Shown here piece by piece: positions 34,012 to 40,468 of a stretch of DNA of 40,468 nucleotides. Within the stretch, counting starts at the first letter, position 1; each line of letters opens with the position of its first letter. The position numbers and the translations under genes were made by a program. The notes under the pieces are model-generated. The model ran no database searches. It saw only the letters and a list, made by a program, of their open reading frames with translations, and was not told the origin of the DNA. The stretch comes from Promethearchaeota archaeon (GTDB lineage: Archaea; Asgardarchaeota; Lokiarchaeia; Sigyniarchaeales; SOKP01). Location: the NCBI GenBank assembly GCA_011364925.1, contig RDOA01000032.1:1-40468 (forward strand), read 5' to 3'.

Positions 34012-34662
34012 CTATTTCGCCATCTTTATCTTTTTTTTTAATTCAAATAGAGCTGCAAGAGGCAGAGAGATGTCAAAATAAACAAAAGCCTCCTCTGTAT
34101 TTAAATCTTCTTCCATTGCCAACTTCTGTAACTTCAAAATGTATTCGGCATGGAGATCCATCAGTGCTTCAGCTCGCTTTTTATCAAGATAAAACACAAC
34201 AGGTGCAGGAATAAAGGATAAAAATTCGTCATAGATTTCTTTAGATCTTTCAGGGTCATCTAGTTCACTTTCAAGAAGATTTAGTAGCGGGTCTAGATAG
34301 CTTAACAATTTACTTATGTTATATCCCGCTTTACGATAATGATTTATTACTCTTTTGTAAAAATTCTCCTCTTCCTCCTCTTCTTTTTTGAATTTCGGGT
34401 TGATTCTATAGATTTTTGGCGGGATTCTGCCTTTTATTACGCTTTTAGGTGTTTTACATAGAAGAAGCCCGTCCTTTTCCATGAGTTTTAGGTGCCTAGC
34501 AACGGTTGTTTTCCCTTGTTCAACATAATGAGAAATCTGAGTAACATTTAATTCAGTATGAAGTTCAAGGAGAGCCCATATATCAGATCTTACTTTATGT
34601 TTATTTATTAGTTGGTCCCATTCTTCTTCGAATCCATAAACTTTTTTGACATCTGACGAAAT
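34012..34662 (-). CDS. Winged-helix transcriptional regulator with non-ATG start
   Basis: A 216-residue regulator. The HTH lies at about 18-60: INKHKVRSDIWALLELHTEL, then NVTQISHYVEQGKTTVARHL (recognition helix) and LKLMEKDGLLL. The HTH is upstream of the only in-frame ATG (34482), which would remove it. Upstream to 34697 the frame holds no ATG, GTG or TTG. ATT 34662 has GAGGG 7-8 nt before it and gives MSSDVKKVYGFEEEW; I use it. ATG 34652 is one base out of frame, and one extra A in the A6 run (34642-34647) would give MSKKVYGFEEEW. The C-terminal half is helical with YLDPLLNLLESELDDPE. It may regulate the secreted-protein gene or the TPR gene. Confidence 0.6.
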   Translation of the reverse strand: MSSDVKKVYGFEEEWDQLINKHKVRSDIWALLELHTELNVTQISHYVEQGKTTVARHLKLMEKDGLLLCKTPKSVIKGRIPPKIYRINPKFKKEEEEEENFYKRVINHYRKAGYNISKLLSYLDPLLNLLESELDDPERSKEIYDEFLSFIPAPVVFYLDKKRAEALMDLHAEYILKLQKLAMEEDLNTEEAFVYFDISLPLAALFELKKKIKMAK

Positions 34663-34839
34663 TTTTATACCCTCTTTATTATTTAGTTTTAATTCTTAAT
34701 TATATTCCCACTAAATTTTTAATGTTGGGATTATTTGTAATTCTAGCAAGCATTTTACAAGATTTCCATTAAGGAATGATATTATTATTTAAATCTTTAA
34801 TTAATATATTGATTTTAAGTATAAAAAATTGATCGAAAA

Positions 34840-34850
34840 GTTTATATAGG
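34840..34850 (+). promoter_or_regulatory. TATA box of the secreted-protein gene
   Basis: GTTTATATAGG precedes ATG 34922 by about 75 nt, predicting a leader of some 50 nt. The leader holds an imperfect inverted repeat GCAC-12 nt-GTGC (34886-34905 region). No strong ribosome site is seen. Confidence 0.4.
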
Positions 34851-34921
34851 AAACGTTCTATTTTCCCCAATAATGGCACGATAACAAAATTGTGCTAATC
34901 TATAAGAAAAAGCGAAATTAG

Positions 34922-35560
34922 ATGAGTCGAACAAAATTAAAAACGAAAATATATATAATCCTTGTGATAGCACTCTTTTTCTTGGGCATTGCTTCAGTTG
35001 GAACAGCATGGAGCCCTCGAAGGAGCGTAACTTATAGACCCATAGGTGAATGGGTAGAGAGCAACCCAGTGGTCGTTTATGGCTTTACTACCAATTGGGA
35101 TCTCCTCCCAGAGGGATATATCCTAAGACCTGCTATAAATGATCCCAGTCAATACTCTGGTTATATCAAAGAAGAAGTTTTAGATGATGGGCGAGCAGAA
35201 CTTACAGTTGTTGTTTTTGGAAGAGGATTCCCAATACATTTATTCGGATTAAAAGATGCTTTTAATGGAATATGGGAAGATATAATGATAGACACTGCCT
35301 TCTATTGCATTTATGTAGAGAAATTTATTCTTCCCGAAGCTGGTATGGAGATACCTGAATTATGGGATATTTTTGATGGTATAGTAGGTGAAATGGTATC
35401 GGGTTATTCAATTGGATTTGGTTATGGAACTTTTACCGATTATGCAGAAACCTTAGGGTTCGCTTCAGGTGAGACAGGGAGAATTTTCCTTCACCAGGAA
35501 TTCTATTTCGACGAGGAAGGAAACGAAATATGGCCATACGAAACAATAAATATATTTTAG
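34922..35560 (+). CDS. Secreted protein of unknown function
   Basis: A 212-residue protein with an N-terminal signal peptide: basic start (MSRTKLKTKIY), hydrophobic core (IILVIALFFLGIASVG) and likely cleavage near GTA-WS around residue 29. The mature part is rich in aromatic and acidic residues (PIGEWVESNPVVVYGFTTNW; IWEDIMIDTAFYCIYVEKFI) and has no known motif; one cysteine only. It may be extracellular or surface-bound. It has its own promoter, is divergent from the winged-helix gene, and ends in a T-rich tract near 35641-35650, probably its terminator. No homologue recognised. Confidence 0.6.
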   Translation: MSRTKLKTKIYIILVIALFFLGIASVGTAWSPRRSVTYRPIGEWVESNPVVVYGFTTNWDLLPEGYILRPAINDPSQYSGYIKEEVLDDGRAELTVVVFGRGFPIHLFGLKDAFNGIWEDIMIDTAFYCIYVEKFILPEAGMEIPELWDIFDGIVGEMVSGYSIGFGYGTFTDYAETLGFASGETGRIFLHQEFYFDEEGNEIWPYETINIF

Positions 35561-35711
35561 TGTTAAGAGAGAAGGAGAGTTTAATTGAGGGTTGAAATCT
35601 TAAATAATAGTATAGAATGGGGGAATCCATTTCTGTACACTTTTTTTTTCCTTGATTGATATGTCTGATTAATATATTTGGAAGGGCAAATAGTATTCTA
35701 ATTATTTCTTT

Positions 35712-36980
35712 TTATTCAGCATGTTCACTTTTTTTAAATCTTCTTTTCAAGCGTAAAACTTCGAAAGCTAAAGGAAAGGCTAGTTTTGGCATAAAGAAAT
35801 TTATTTTCTTTTTCGAGCCAGTCATAATTTTACCCCATTCAACCATAAATTTATCCCCTTTTTTTAAACTCATAGAAGCAAAAGCGTCAAGAAAAATAGG
35901 GTGTTTTGCGCAAAAACGCGCCATTCTAATAGACCATTTAAAATCTTTTCCAAACGATTTCATCCATTGTTTATGGTATCGCTTGAGAAAATTCTTTGTA
36001 AAATCGCTATTTTGAAAAGCTTCAGAAATAGTATCAGCTGCGATTTCAGCAGCATCCATTGCATATTGTAATCCCTCTCCTGTTAAGGGATCGATCATCC
36101 CCGCAGCGTCTCCAACAATGAGTAAATGATCGTCATAACTTTGATTGATCCCACCAAAACGAATCGGAGCTGCTTTCATCTGCTCTAATTCTGCATTTGG
36201 ACCTATAGCTTCGCTAATAAAAGGGTCATTTTTAATTAAGTCGTGATGGAGATGATACAAATTTTCAGTTTTTGCTTCGCCAAATGGTATTATATAGCAA
36301 CAAAAAACTAAATCGTTATCAGCTTCTCGCATAAAAGCACAATACCCCGGAACAATTTTCATCGGGATAATAGTTAATCCATCGTATTTAAAATTGTAAG
36401 TTCCTGCTTTAATGTAAGCCCTACTACAAACTGCTTGGGGAGGTTCCTTTATATATCCTAGAGACTGTGCTATGCTAGAAGAAGATCCATCTGCTACAAC
36501 GAGGATCTTTGCGTGATATTCCTCTTGGTCTATTTGCTTAGATTTGATAATCCAATTTCCCTGATTACTGTCAAATCTAACCTCCTTGACGGAATAATTT
36601 TCTACCAATTCTGAACCTGCGGAGACTGCCGTTCTGACCAGCATTTCGTCCATAATTTTTCGCTTGACAGCAATAACCAAATGGGATCCAGTTTCAGCAT
36701 ACGAATCACCAATGTAAGTAATTCCGCTAGGGCTAACTAATCCTCCTACTGCTGTCCAGTGTCCTTTATTTTCATCAACTAATTTTTGCATTATCCCCAT
36801 TCGTTCTAAATGGGTATGACATCTTTGAGTAAACGCATCACCGCATATTTTGTCCCTAGGAAATTCTTTTTTCTCGAGAATTAAAGGCTTAAATCCTTTT
36901 TGAGTCAAGTAAAAAGCACAAGTCGAACCTGCAGGTCCAGCACCGATAATACAGACATCGTAAATTTTCTTGTCTACCAT
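35712..36980 (-). CDS. Geranylgeranyl-reductase family flavoprotein
   Basis: A 422-residue FAD enzyme that reduces double bonds of isoprenoid chains. The FAD site is IIGAGPAGSTCAFYL (13-27), the second motif is EKKEFPRDKICGDAFT (35-50), and the third, VGDAAGMIDPLTGEGLQYAM, is at about 297-316; all three mark the GGR family. In archaea these enzymes saturate membrane lipid geranylgeranyl chains, although paralogues act on other polyprenols. A C-terminal basic tail (KKINFFMPKLA, RLKRRFKK) may meet the membrane. ATG 36980. No lipid gene is directly adjacent, but the GDPD gene (phosphodiester lipid head groups) is divergent. Confidence 0.85.
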   Translation of the reverse strand: MVDKKIYDVCIIGAGPAGSTCAFYLTQKGFKPLILEKKEFPRDKICGDAFTQRCHTHLERMGIMQKLVDENKGHWTAVGGLVSPSGITYIGDSYAETGSHLVIAVKRKIMDEMLVRTAVSAGSELVENYSVKEVRFDSNQGNWIIKSKQIDQEEYHAKILVVADGSSSSIAQSLGYIKEPPQAVCSRAYIKAGTYNFKYDGLTIIPMKIVPGYCAFMREADNDLVFCCYIIPFGEAKTENLYHLHHDLIKNDPFISEAIGPNAELEQMKAAPIRFGGINQSYDDHLLIVGDAAGMIDPLTGEGLQYAMDAAEIAADTISEAFQNSDFTKNFLKRYHKQWMKSFGKDFKWSIRMARFCAKHPIFLDAFASMSLKKGDKFMVEWGKIMTGSKKKINFFMPKLAFPLAFEVLRLKRRFKKSEHAE

Positions 36981-37097
36981 TTGCGAACACTATTAATAAT
37001 ATATCTCTTAGGTTTTAAAGATTAAGATTAAAAAAAAAAAAAAATTATTTTTAGTATTATTGACCAATGGTGAAGAAGAATTTCCAAAAAAATAGAG

Positions 37098-37808
37098 TTG
37101 GTTGCTCATCGTGGCGCGAGTGATCAAGTTCCAGAGAATACGCTTCGAGCATTTGAGAAAGCGATCGAGCTTGGAGCTGATTACATTGAATTTGATGTTC
37201 GAAAGACTAAGGATAATGAGCTGATAATTATCCATGATCCTCTCACGCTCCGGACAACGAAATACTTAGGTTTTGTTAACAAAATGACGCTTGAAAAAAT
37301 AAAGACTCTAAAAATTAAAATCAATCAAGAAATACCAACACTGAGAGAATTGATAGAACTTTCAGGAAATAAGATAAGATTACTATGTGAAGTTAAAGTA
37401 AGAGGTATCGCAAAATTATTATTAAAAATTCTTGAGGAAATGAGTGTAACTAAGTCCACTCTCATCATATCGTTCAAACACGATGTGCTACATAGAATAC
37501 AAAAATTAAATAATGACATCCAAGTCGGATATCTTGAACCTAGGGGCCTTGGATGGTTATTTGAACCTCTTTTTACCAAACAAATCATAAAAAAAGCAAA
37601 ATTACACAAGATTAATTTAATTAATATTCAAAAATGGTATTTAAAAAAAAGTATGGTCGAGCGCGCTCATCAAAATGGCATAAGAGTATTCACGTGGACA
37701 ATAAATTCTGAAAGACAGCTAAAACAAGCCTTAAATAAAGGTGTGGATGGTGTGCTGACTAATAACATTAATAAAATCCAAGCGTTACTTAAGAATTATA
37801 GATCGTGA
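37098..37808 (+). CDS. Glycerophosphodiester phosphodiesterase (GDPD), start disturbed
   Basis: An enzyme that hydrolyses glycerophosphodiesters to glycerol-3-phosphate and an alcohol. Family motifs: AHRGASDQVPENT (His-Arg-Gly), YIEFDVRKTKDNELIIIHDP (metal-binding Glu/Asp and His) and CEVKVRG; a TIM barrel of 236 residues, typical. In this frame the first ordinary start is TTG 37098, giving MVAHRGAS. ATG 37067 lies one base out of frame; one A fewer in the A7 run at 37086-37092 would give MVKKNFQKIELVAHRGAS, a more normal N terminus. An in-frame stop lies further upstream. Family is secure, the start is not. Confidence 0.8.
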   Translation: MVAHRGASDQVPENTLRAFEKAIELGADYIEFDVRKTKDNELIIIHDPLTLRTTKYLGFVNKMTLEKIKTLKIKINQEIPTLRELIELSGNKIRLLCEVKVRGIAKLLLKILEEMSVTKSTLIISFKHDVLHRIQKLNNDIQVGYLEPRGLGWLFEPLFTKQIIKKAKLHKINLINIQKWYLKKSMVERAHQNGIRVFTWTINSERQLKQALNKGVDGVLTNNINKIQALLKNYRS

Positions 37809-37883
37809 AACAAGTCTTTCACGATGATTTTTACATCAATACTAATTTTTTTAAAAGTTTATTTTTAACGCAAGAGTAGTATA

Positions 37884-37928
37884 TAAAAAAGGGAGAAAAA
37901 AGGAGGTTATCAAACATCATTTTGATAA
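37884..37928 (-). terminator. Terminator between convergent genes
   Basis: Hairpin TTATCAAA-CATCAT-TTTGATAA (37907-37928) has 8-bp arms directly next to the stop of the minus-strand methyltransferase. On the minus strand it is followed by a pyrimidine tract CCTCCTTTTTTCTCCCTTTTTT (37906-37885), as in archaeal terminators. It may also stop the GDPD transcript, which ends about 100 nt before it. Confidence 0.55.
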
Positions 37929-37929
37929 T

Positions 37930-38721
37930 TTAGATCTTTTTTATAGTTGCAAGCCATATCAACGCGTCTCCTATAGCTCCCTCTAATCCCCGTTTCTCTA
38001 TAGAATCAATTGACCACCCATCAGAAAAAAATTCATTAATCTCTCTTTGTGATACTCTCTGGGGACAAAATGTTTCAGGCATTAAGCTACTAAAACATAG
38101 CAAATAAAATACTCCTTTTTTGTTTAACAATTGGCTTAAAATTTTCACATAACTTTCTTTAAGATTCTCAGTTAAGCCATGAAACAATCCACAATCAATA
38201 ATTGTATCAAAAGTCCCAATATATGATGTAATATTAAAAACATCTTCTTCTAAGAATTTTAACTCAAGTTTTTTATCTTTGATTTTTTCTTTTGCTTTTT
38301 TAATCGCTAATGTTGAAAAGTCAATTCCTACTACTTCAAAACCTTTTAAAGCAAGAAATATTGCATCATTTCCTGTACCACACCCCATATCTAAAACTCT
38401 GCCATTTATCCCTTTTTTTTGAACTAATTCTTTAATTACTGTGTGTGGTTTATTATAATCCCAAGGAGCAATTCCACTATATCGTCTATCAAAATATGAC
38501 TGTTTGTAGATTGGGGGATTTAGAGTTCCATCTTTATTGACTTTTAGCTTAAAGTTTAGAAGGTTGTATATATTAATATAAATTGTCTCAAGAATTGGAT
38601 TATTTTCCTTTACTGAATCAATTTTCGTTAAAATAGCTTCTAAATCCCCAACTAATTCTCTAAATATGGAACTATTAAAAATCTTACCAAAATCCGGCTT
38701 TTTTGTTTCCTGTTGAAGCAT
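37930..38721 (-). CDS. Class I SAM-dependent methyltransferase
   Basis: A 263-residue enzyme. Motif I, RVLDMGCGTGNDAIFL, is at 108-123 and binds SAM; the second loop GIDFSTLAIKKAKEKI follows, then DTIIDCGLFHGL and a later strand GVFYLLCFSSLMPE. This resembles thiopurine-methyltransferase-like and other small-molecule methyltransferases. Residues 1-75 are an extra N-terminal helical piece. The acceptor is unknown. GAGGGTGA lies just before ATG 38721 on the minus strand and supports the start. It has a good terminator at its end and does not share a transcript with the APH-like kinase upstream (192-nt gap). Confidence 0.8.
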   Translation of the reverse strand: MLQQETKKPDFGKIFNSSIFRELVGDLEAILTKIDSVKENNPILETIYINIYNLLNFKLKVNKDGTLNPPIYKQSYFDRRYSGIAPWDYNKPHTVIKELVQKKGINGRVLDMGCGTGNDAIFLALKGFEVVGIDFSTLAIKKAKEKIKDKKLELKFLEEDVFNITSYIGTFDTIIDCGLFHGLTENLKESYVKILSQLLNKKGVFYLLCFSSLMPETFCPQRVSQREINEFFSDGWSIDSIEKRGLEGAIGDALIWLATIKKI

Positions 38722-38739
38722 TATTCACCCTCATTTATT

Positions 38740-38760
38740 TGACATTATACATATTTGTCA
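38740..38760. promoter_or_regulatory. Inverted repeat over the methyltransferase promoter
   Basis: TGACA-11 nt-TGTCA spans a TATA-like TATAAT (minus strand) about 27 nt before ATG 38721. Binding here would block TATA recognition. The arms are only 5 bp, so it may be chance. Confidence 0.25.
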
Positions 38761-38913
38761 TCATTATTATGTAATACCTTTTACTAAGTGGGTTTTATAT
38801 TTAAAGATTATCTTTAAAAAATCACCAAAATACCATCTTTTAAGGCACAATTTTGAGTGACTTTTAAAAAATTATCAAGAAGGTAAAAAATAAAGAAAAT
38901 ATAGAATATAAGT

Positions 38914-39738
38914 TTAAGTTTTTAATAGCTTTAACTTTTTCAGAAGTTGATTTATTCGCTTAATTAGGTAATCTACCTCTTCAGATATATCTTCAGTTAA
39001 GCGAACTGCACAAATTATAATTTCCCAGGCACTAATTTCATTCTTTGAGACTTTAATTATCTTTTTATAATTTTTATAATATGAGCTATAAAAAAGCTTT
39101 CTAAAAAATTTCGCTACTGCTTTATATACAACGGAGCGGGGAGGAGCATTTGGATCTGTGCCTCTCTTTAATAAATAGATAGTCCTCGCGATATCAGCGT
39201 GATGATTTCCAATTGTTAGATTGCTCCAATCTATTACGAATGCTTTATTATCTGTTATTAGAACATTATCAGGATGTAAATCTCCATGACATAGAGCATC
39301 TTCATCTTCTAGACTATAAAGATACTCAATTATTACTTCTTTTTGTTTGTTTGTTAGGAACGATGTATCTCGAATTCTCTGTTCAAAATAGGGTTTTTGA
39401 GGCCGCATTTTATTTACTTTTTGTTTATGCATTTTAGCGTGTAAATATCCTAAACACTTACCAAATGACCGAATCTTTAAAAGTTGTTTCGATAAATTTT
39501 CATTCATTGTTGCTCCATCGATGAGTTCATAAAGAATGCCCTCTCTATCATCTAACCTAATTTTACCGAAAACTTTTGGGGCATATTGATAATGCGTTTG
39601 AACCAACTCGCTAATCTTATATTCAAGATCTATTCTCTCTGCTGATACTTTCGATCTGAATAATTTAAGGACTTGATTTTCGCCCCATAGAAATACTTCC
39701 GCCTCTCTGCCTTCCCCTATTAAAGCTCCTTTTTTCAT
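38914..39738 (-). CDS. APH/choline-kinase-like phosphotransferase
   Basis: A 274-residue kinase-fold enzyme. Nucleotide-binding Lys25 is in VLKLF after a glycine loop LIGEGREAEVF (6-16). The catalytic loop is CHGDLHPDN (150-158) with Asp153, and the metal Asp170 is in FVIDWSN. This is the aminoglycoside/homoserine/choline kinase form of the protein-kinase fold. C-terminal helices (YKAVAKFFRKLF; YLIKRINQLLKKLKLL) complete the lobe. Substrate unknown: antibiotic resistance is not implied. ATG 39738. It is divergent from the CapA-like gene. Confidence 0.8.
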   Translation of the reverse strand: MKKGALIGEGREAEVFLWGENQVLKLFRSKVSAERIDLEYKISELVQTHYQYAPKVFGKIRLDDREGILYELIDGATMNENLSKQLLKIRSFGKCLGYLHAKMHKQKVNKMRPQKPYFEQRIRDTSFLTNKQKEVIIEYLYSLEDEDALCHGDLHPDNVLITDNKAFVIDWSNLTIGNHHADIARTIYLLKRGTDPNAPPRSVVYKAVAKFFRKLFYSSYYKNYKKIIKVSKNEISAWEIIICAVRLTEDISEEVDYLIKRINQLLKKLKLLKT

Positions 39739-39899
39739 AATAGTTTTTCTACAAGATTTTTAAGATAAGTGATCTACATAATAATAATTATTTTTCAATA
39801 AGAATAAAGGATTTGAATTCTAATATAAAAAATATAAAAAATTTGTAAAAATGAAAACCTACATTTTTTTATTTATTGCTTTTCCTCCTCTTCGAACTT

Positions 39900-39916
39900 C
39901 TGTGAAAGTTTCACAG
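39900..39916. promoter_or_regulatory. 17-bp palindrome before the CapA-like gene
   Basis: CTGTGAAA-G-TTTCACAG has 8-bp arms and one centre base. It is 38 nt before the CapA-like ATG and in the region shared with the divergent APH-like kinase. A dimeric regulator site is likely. Confidence 0.4.
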
Positions 39917-39926
39917 TAAAAACCAT

Positions 39927-39946
39927 ATAACGAAGTCTATCGTTAT
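39927..39946. promoter_or_regulatory. Second inverted repeat before the CapA-like gene
   Basis: ATAACGA-6 nt-TCGTTAT has 7-bp arms and ends 7 nt before ATG 39954. It overlaps TATA-like sequence CATATAACG and GTTATAAAATAT. It could be an operator or a leader hairpin hiding the start. Confidence 0.35.
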
Positions 39947-39953
39947 AAAATAT

Positions 39954-40468
39954 ATGTTTGGAGTAAAAAAATATGATTTCACAAATAATAGCTTCTTGAA
40001 TAATGGTATCATACCTGGATCACCTTATTCATTTAAAGAGAACTTTGTTTGGTTAAAACGTCTTCTTACTGGTCCAAATACAAATAATGATAATAATGTT
40101 GATTATATCTCAAAACAATCTGTATTAAATAAAATCACGCCAAAATATACTATCTCTTTTATCGGGGATATATTGGATGTGAATTCGAGAGATTTATTAA
40201 TAGGCAAGAATGTTAAAAATTTTGTTAAGGGTTCGGATTTCCTAGTTGGGAATTTTGAAGCAACGATTACAGATAAAAACCTATTCAATGGTAAGCGTCA
40301 TAAACCACAGATTATGGATGCTCTTGCTGATCTCTTTAACCCAACAAAAACTTATTTATCAACAGCAAATAATCACAGTGGTGATTTCGGTGAGATCGAT
40401 TTCTTTAATTCTGTAAGTCAACTCAAAAGTCGTGGATTTCATGTATTTGGTACCGAAGAAACTCCTTT
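39954..40468 (+). CDS. CapA-family (poly-gamma-glutamate) metallophosphatase-like, 5' part
   Basis: I translated this from ATG 39954 to the window edge: 171 residues, so the C terminus is missing. Seen: YTISFIGDILDV (first metal-binding Asp), SDFLVGNFEATITD (Asn-Phe-Glu, as in CapA proteins), and YLSTANNHSGDFGEIDFF (Asn-His), the order and spacing of CapA/PgsA-type metallophosphatase folds. The first 65 residues are an N-terminal leader without a clear signal peptide. CapA proteins take part in capsule polymer export or act as phosphatases; in archaea the role is open. Two palindromes lie upstream. Confidence 0.75.
   Translation, partial: MFGVKKYDFTNNSFLNNGIIPGSPYSFKENFVWLKRLLTGPNTNNDNNVDYISKQSVLNKITPKYTISFIGDILDVNSRDLLIGKNVKNFVKGSDFLVGNFEATITDKNLFNGKRHKPQIMDALADLFNPTKTYLSTANNHSGDFGEIDFFNSVSQLKSRGFHVFGTEETP

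Noticed and set aside
37031-37044. Long poly-A tract
   Set aside because: A simple homopolymer in an AT-rich intergenic region; it is not by itself a feature, although assembly may be unreliable here.
37901-37910. Strong ribosome-site-like AGGAGGTTAT with a TATA-like TATATAAAAAA before it on the plus strand
   Set aside because: No reading frame follows. The sequence is better explained as the pyrimidine tract and hairpin of a minus-strand terminator.
38914-39738. Antibiotic-resistance kinase
   Set aside because: The fold is APH-like, but many members phosphorylate choline, homoserine or other metabolites; nothing here points to a drug substrate.
1-40468. CRISPR array, insertion sequence or prophage
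   Set aside because: No regularly spaced repeats, transposase, integrase catalytic domain or phage genes were seen; the integrase-like N terminus at 14325-15323 lacks a recombinase domain.

Overview
The window is AT-rich archaeal DNA and most likely comes from an Asgard archaeon of the Lokiarchaeia type. The evidence is the mix of genes: archaeal information and lipid genes (PDCD5, GPN-loop GTPase, geranylgeranyl-reductase family flavoprotein, an intron-containing tRNA-Tyr, TrmB regulator, tungsten AOR) sit beside eukaryote-like ones (ubiquitin-conjugating E2, gelsolin-like domain protein, IFT52/GIFT-like protein, SDS22-type leucine-rich repeats, a degenerate Ras-like GTPase with a longin-like neighbour). 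TATA-like boxes often lie about 25 nt before start codons, suggesting leaderless transcripts, and a few genes have GAGG/GGTGA ribosome binding sites. The taxonomic call is inferred from content, not from a search.

Layout. 1-2487: an E2 running off the left edge, tRNA-Tyr with two introns, a Gfo/Idh/MocA oxidoreductase and PDCD5. 2517-8669: an unknown protein, class I HDAC/AcuC-like deacetylase, gelsolin-like fusion, a possible nucleic-acid-binding protein, CoiA-like nuclease, a 560-nt gap holding a candidate structured RNA, and a small unknown protein. 8738-15323: CocE-type hydrolase, TrmB-like regulator, an unlisted 47-residue membrane protein, radical SAM protein, a deoxyribosyltransferase-like protein facing a winged-helix regulator, a TIGR04076-like protein and a Cys-rich protein with an integrase-SAM-like N terminus. 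15483-21886: FKBP/SlyD-like isomerase, homocitrate/isopropylmalate-synthase family enzyme, GIFT-domain protein, sugar nucleotidyltransferase, GPN GTPase and an unknown protein.

22044-28240: a deoxyribosyltransferase-like gene divergent from an orphan DNA methyltransferase, AOR, BtrH_N/C39-like protein, STAS-like protein and MFS transporter. 28264-30954: LRR protein, pseudo-GTPase and longin-like protein around an 18-bp perfect palindrome. 31098-40468: second MFS transporter, TPR protein, winged-helix regulator, secreted protein, geranylgeranyl-reductase family protein, GDPD phosphodiesterase, SAM methyltransferase, APH-like kinase and a CapA-family gene cut by the right edge.

Most genes are single units on alternating strands, so few operons can be claimed; methyltransferase plus AOR (18 nt apart) is the clearest tandem pair. 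Three genes (GPN GTPase, winged-helix regulator, GDPD) have their true N termini upstream of, or out of frame with, any ordinary start codon. In two of these a one-base change in an A or T run would restore a perfect N terminus, so small indels or unusual start codons must be kept in mind. No CRISPR array, insertion sequence or prophage was seen.
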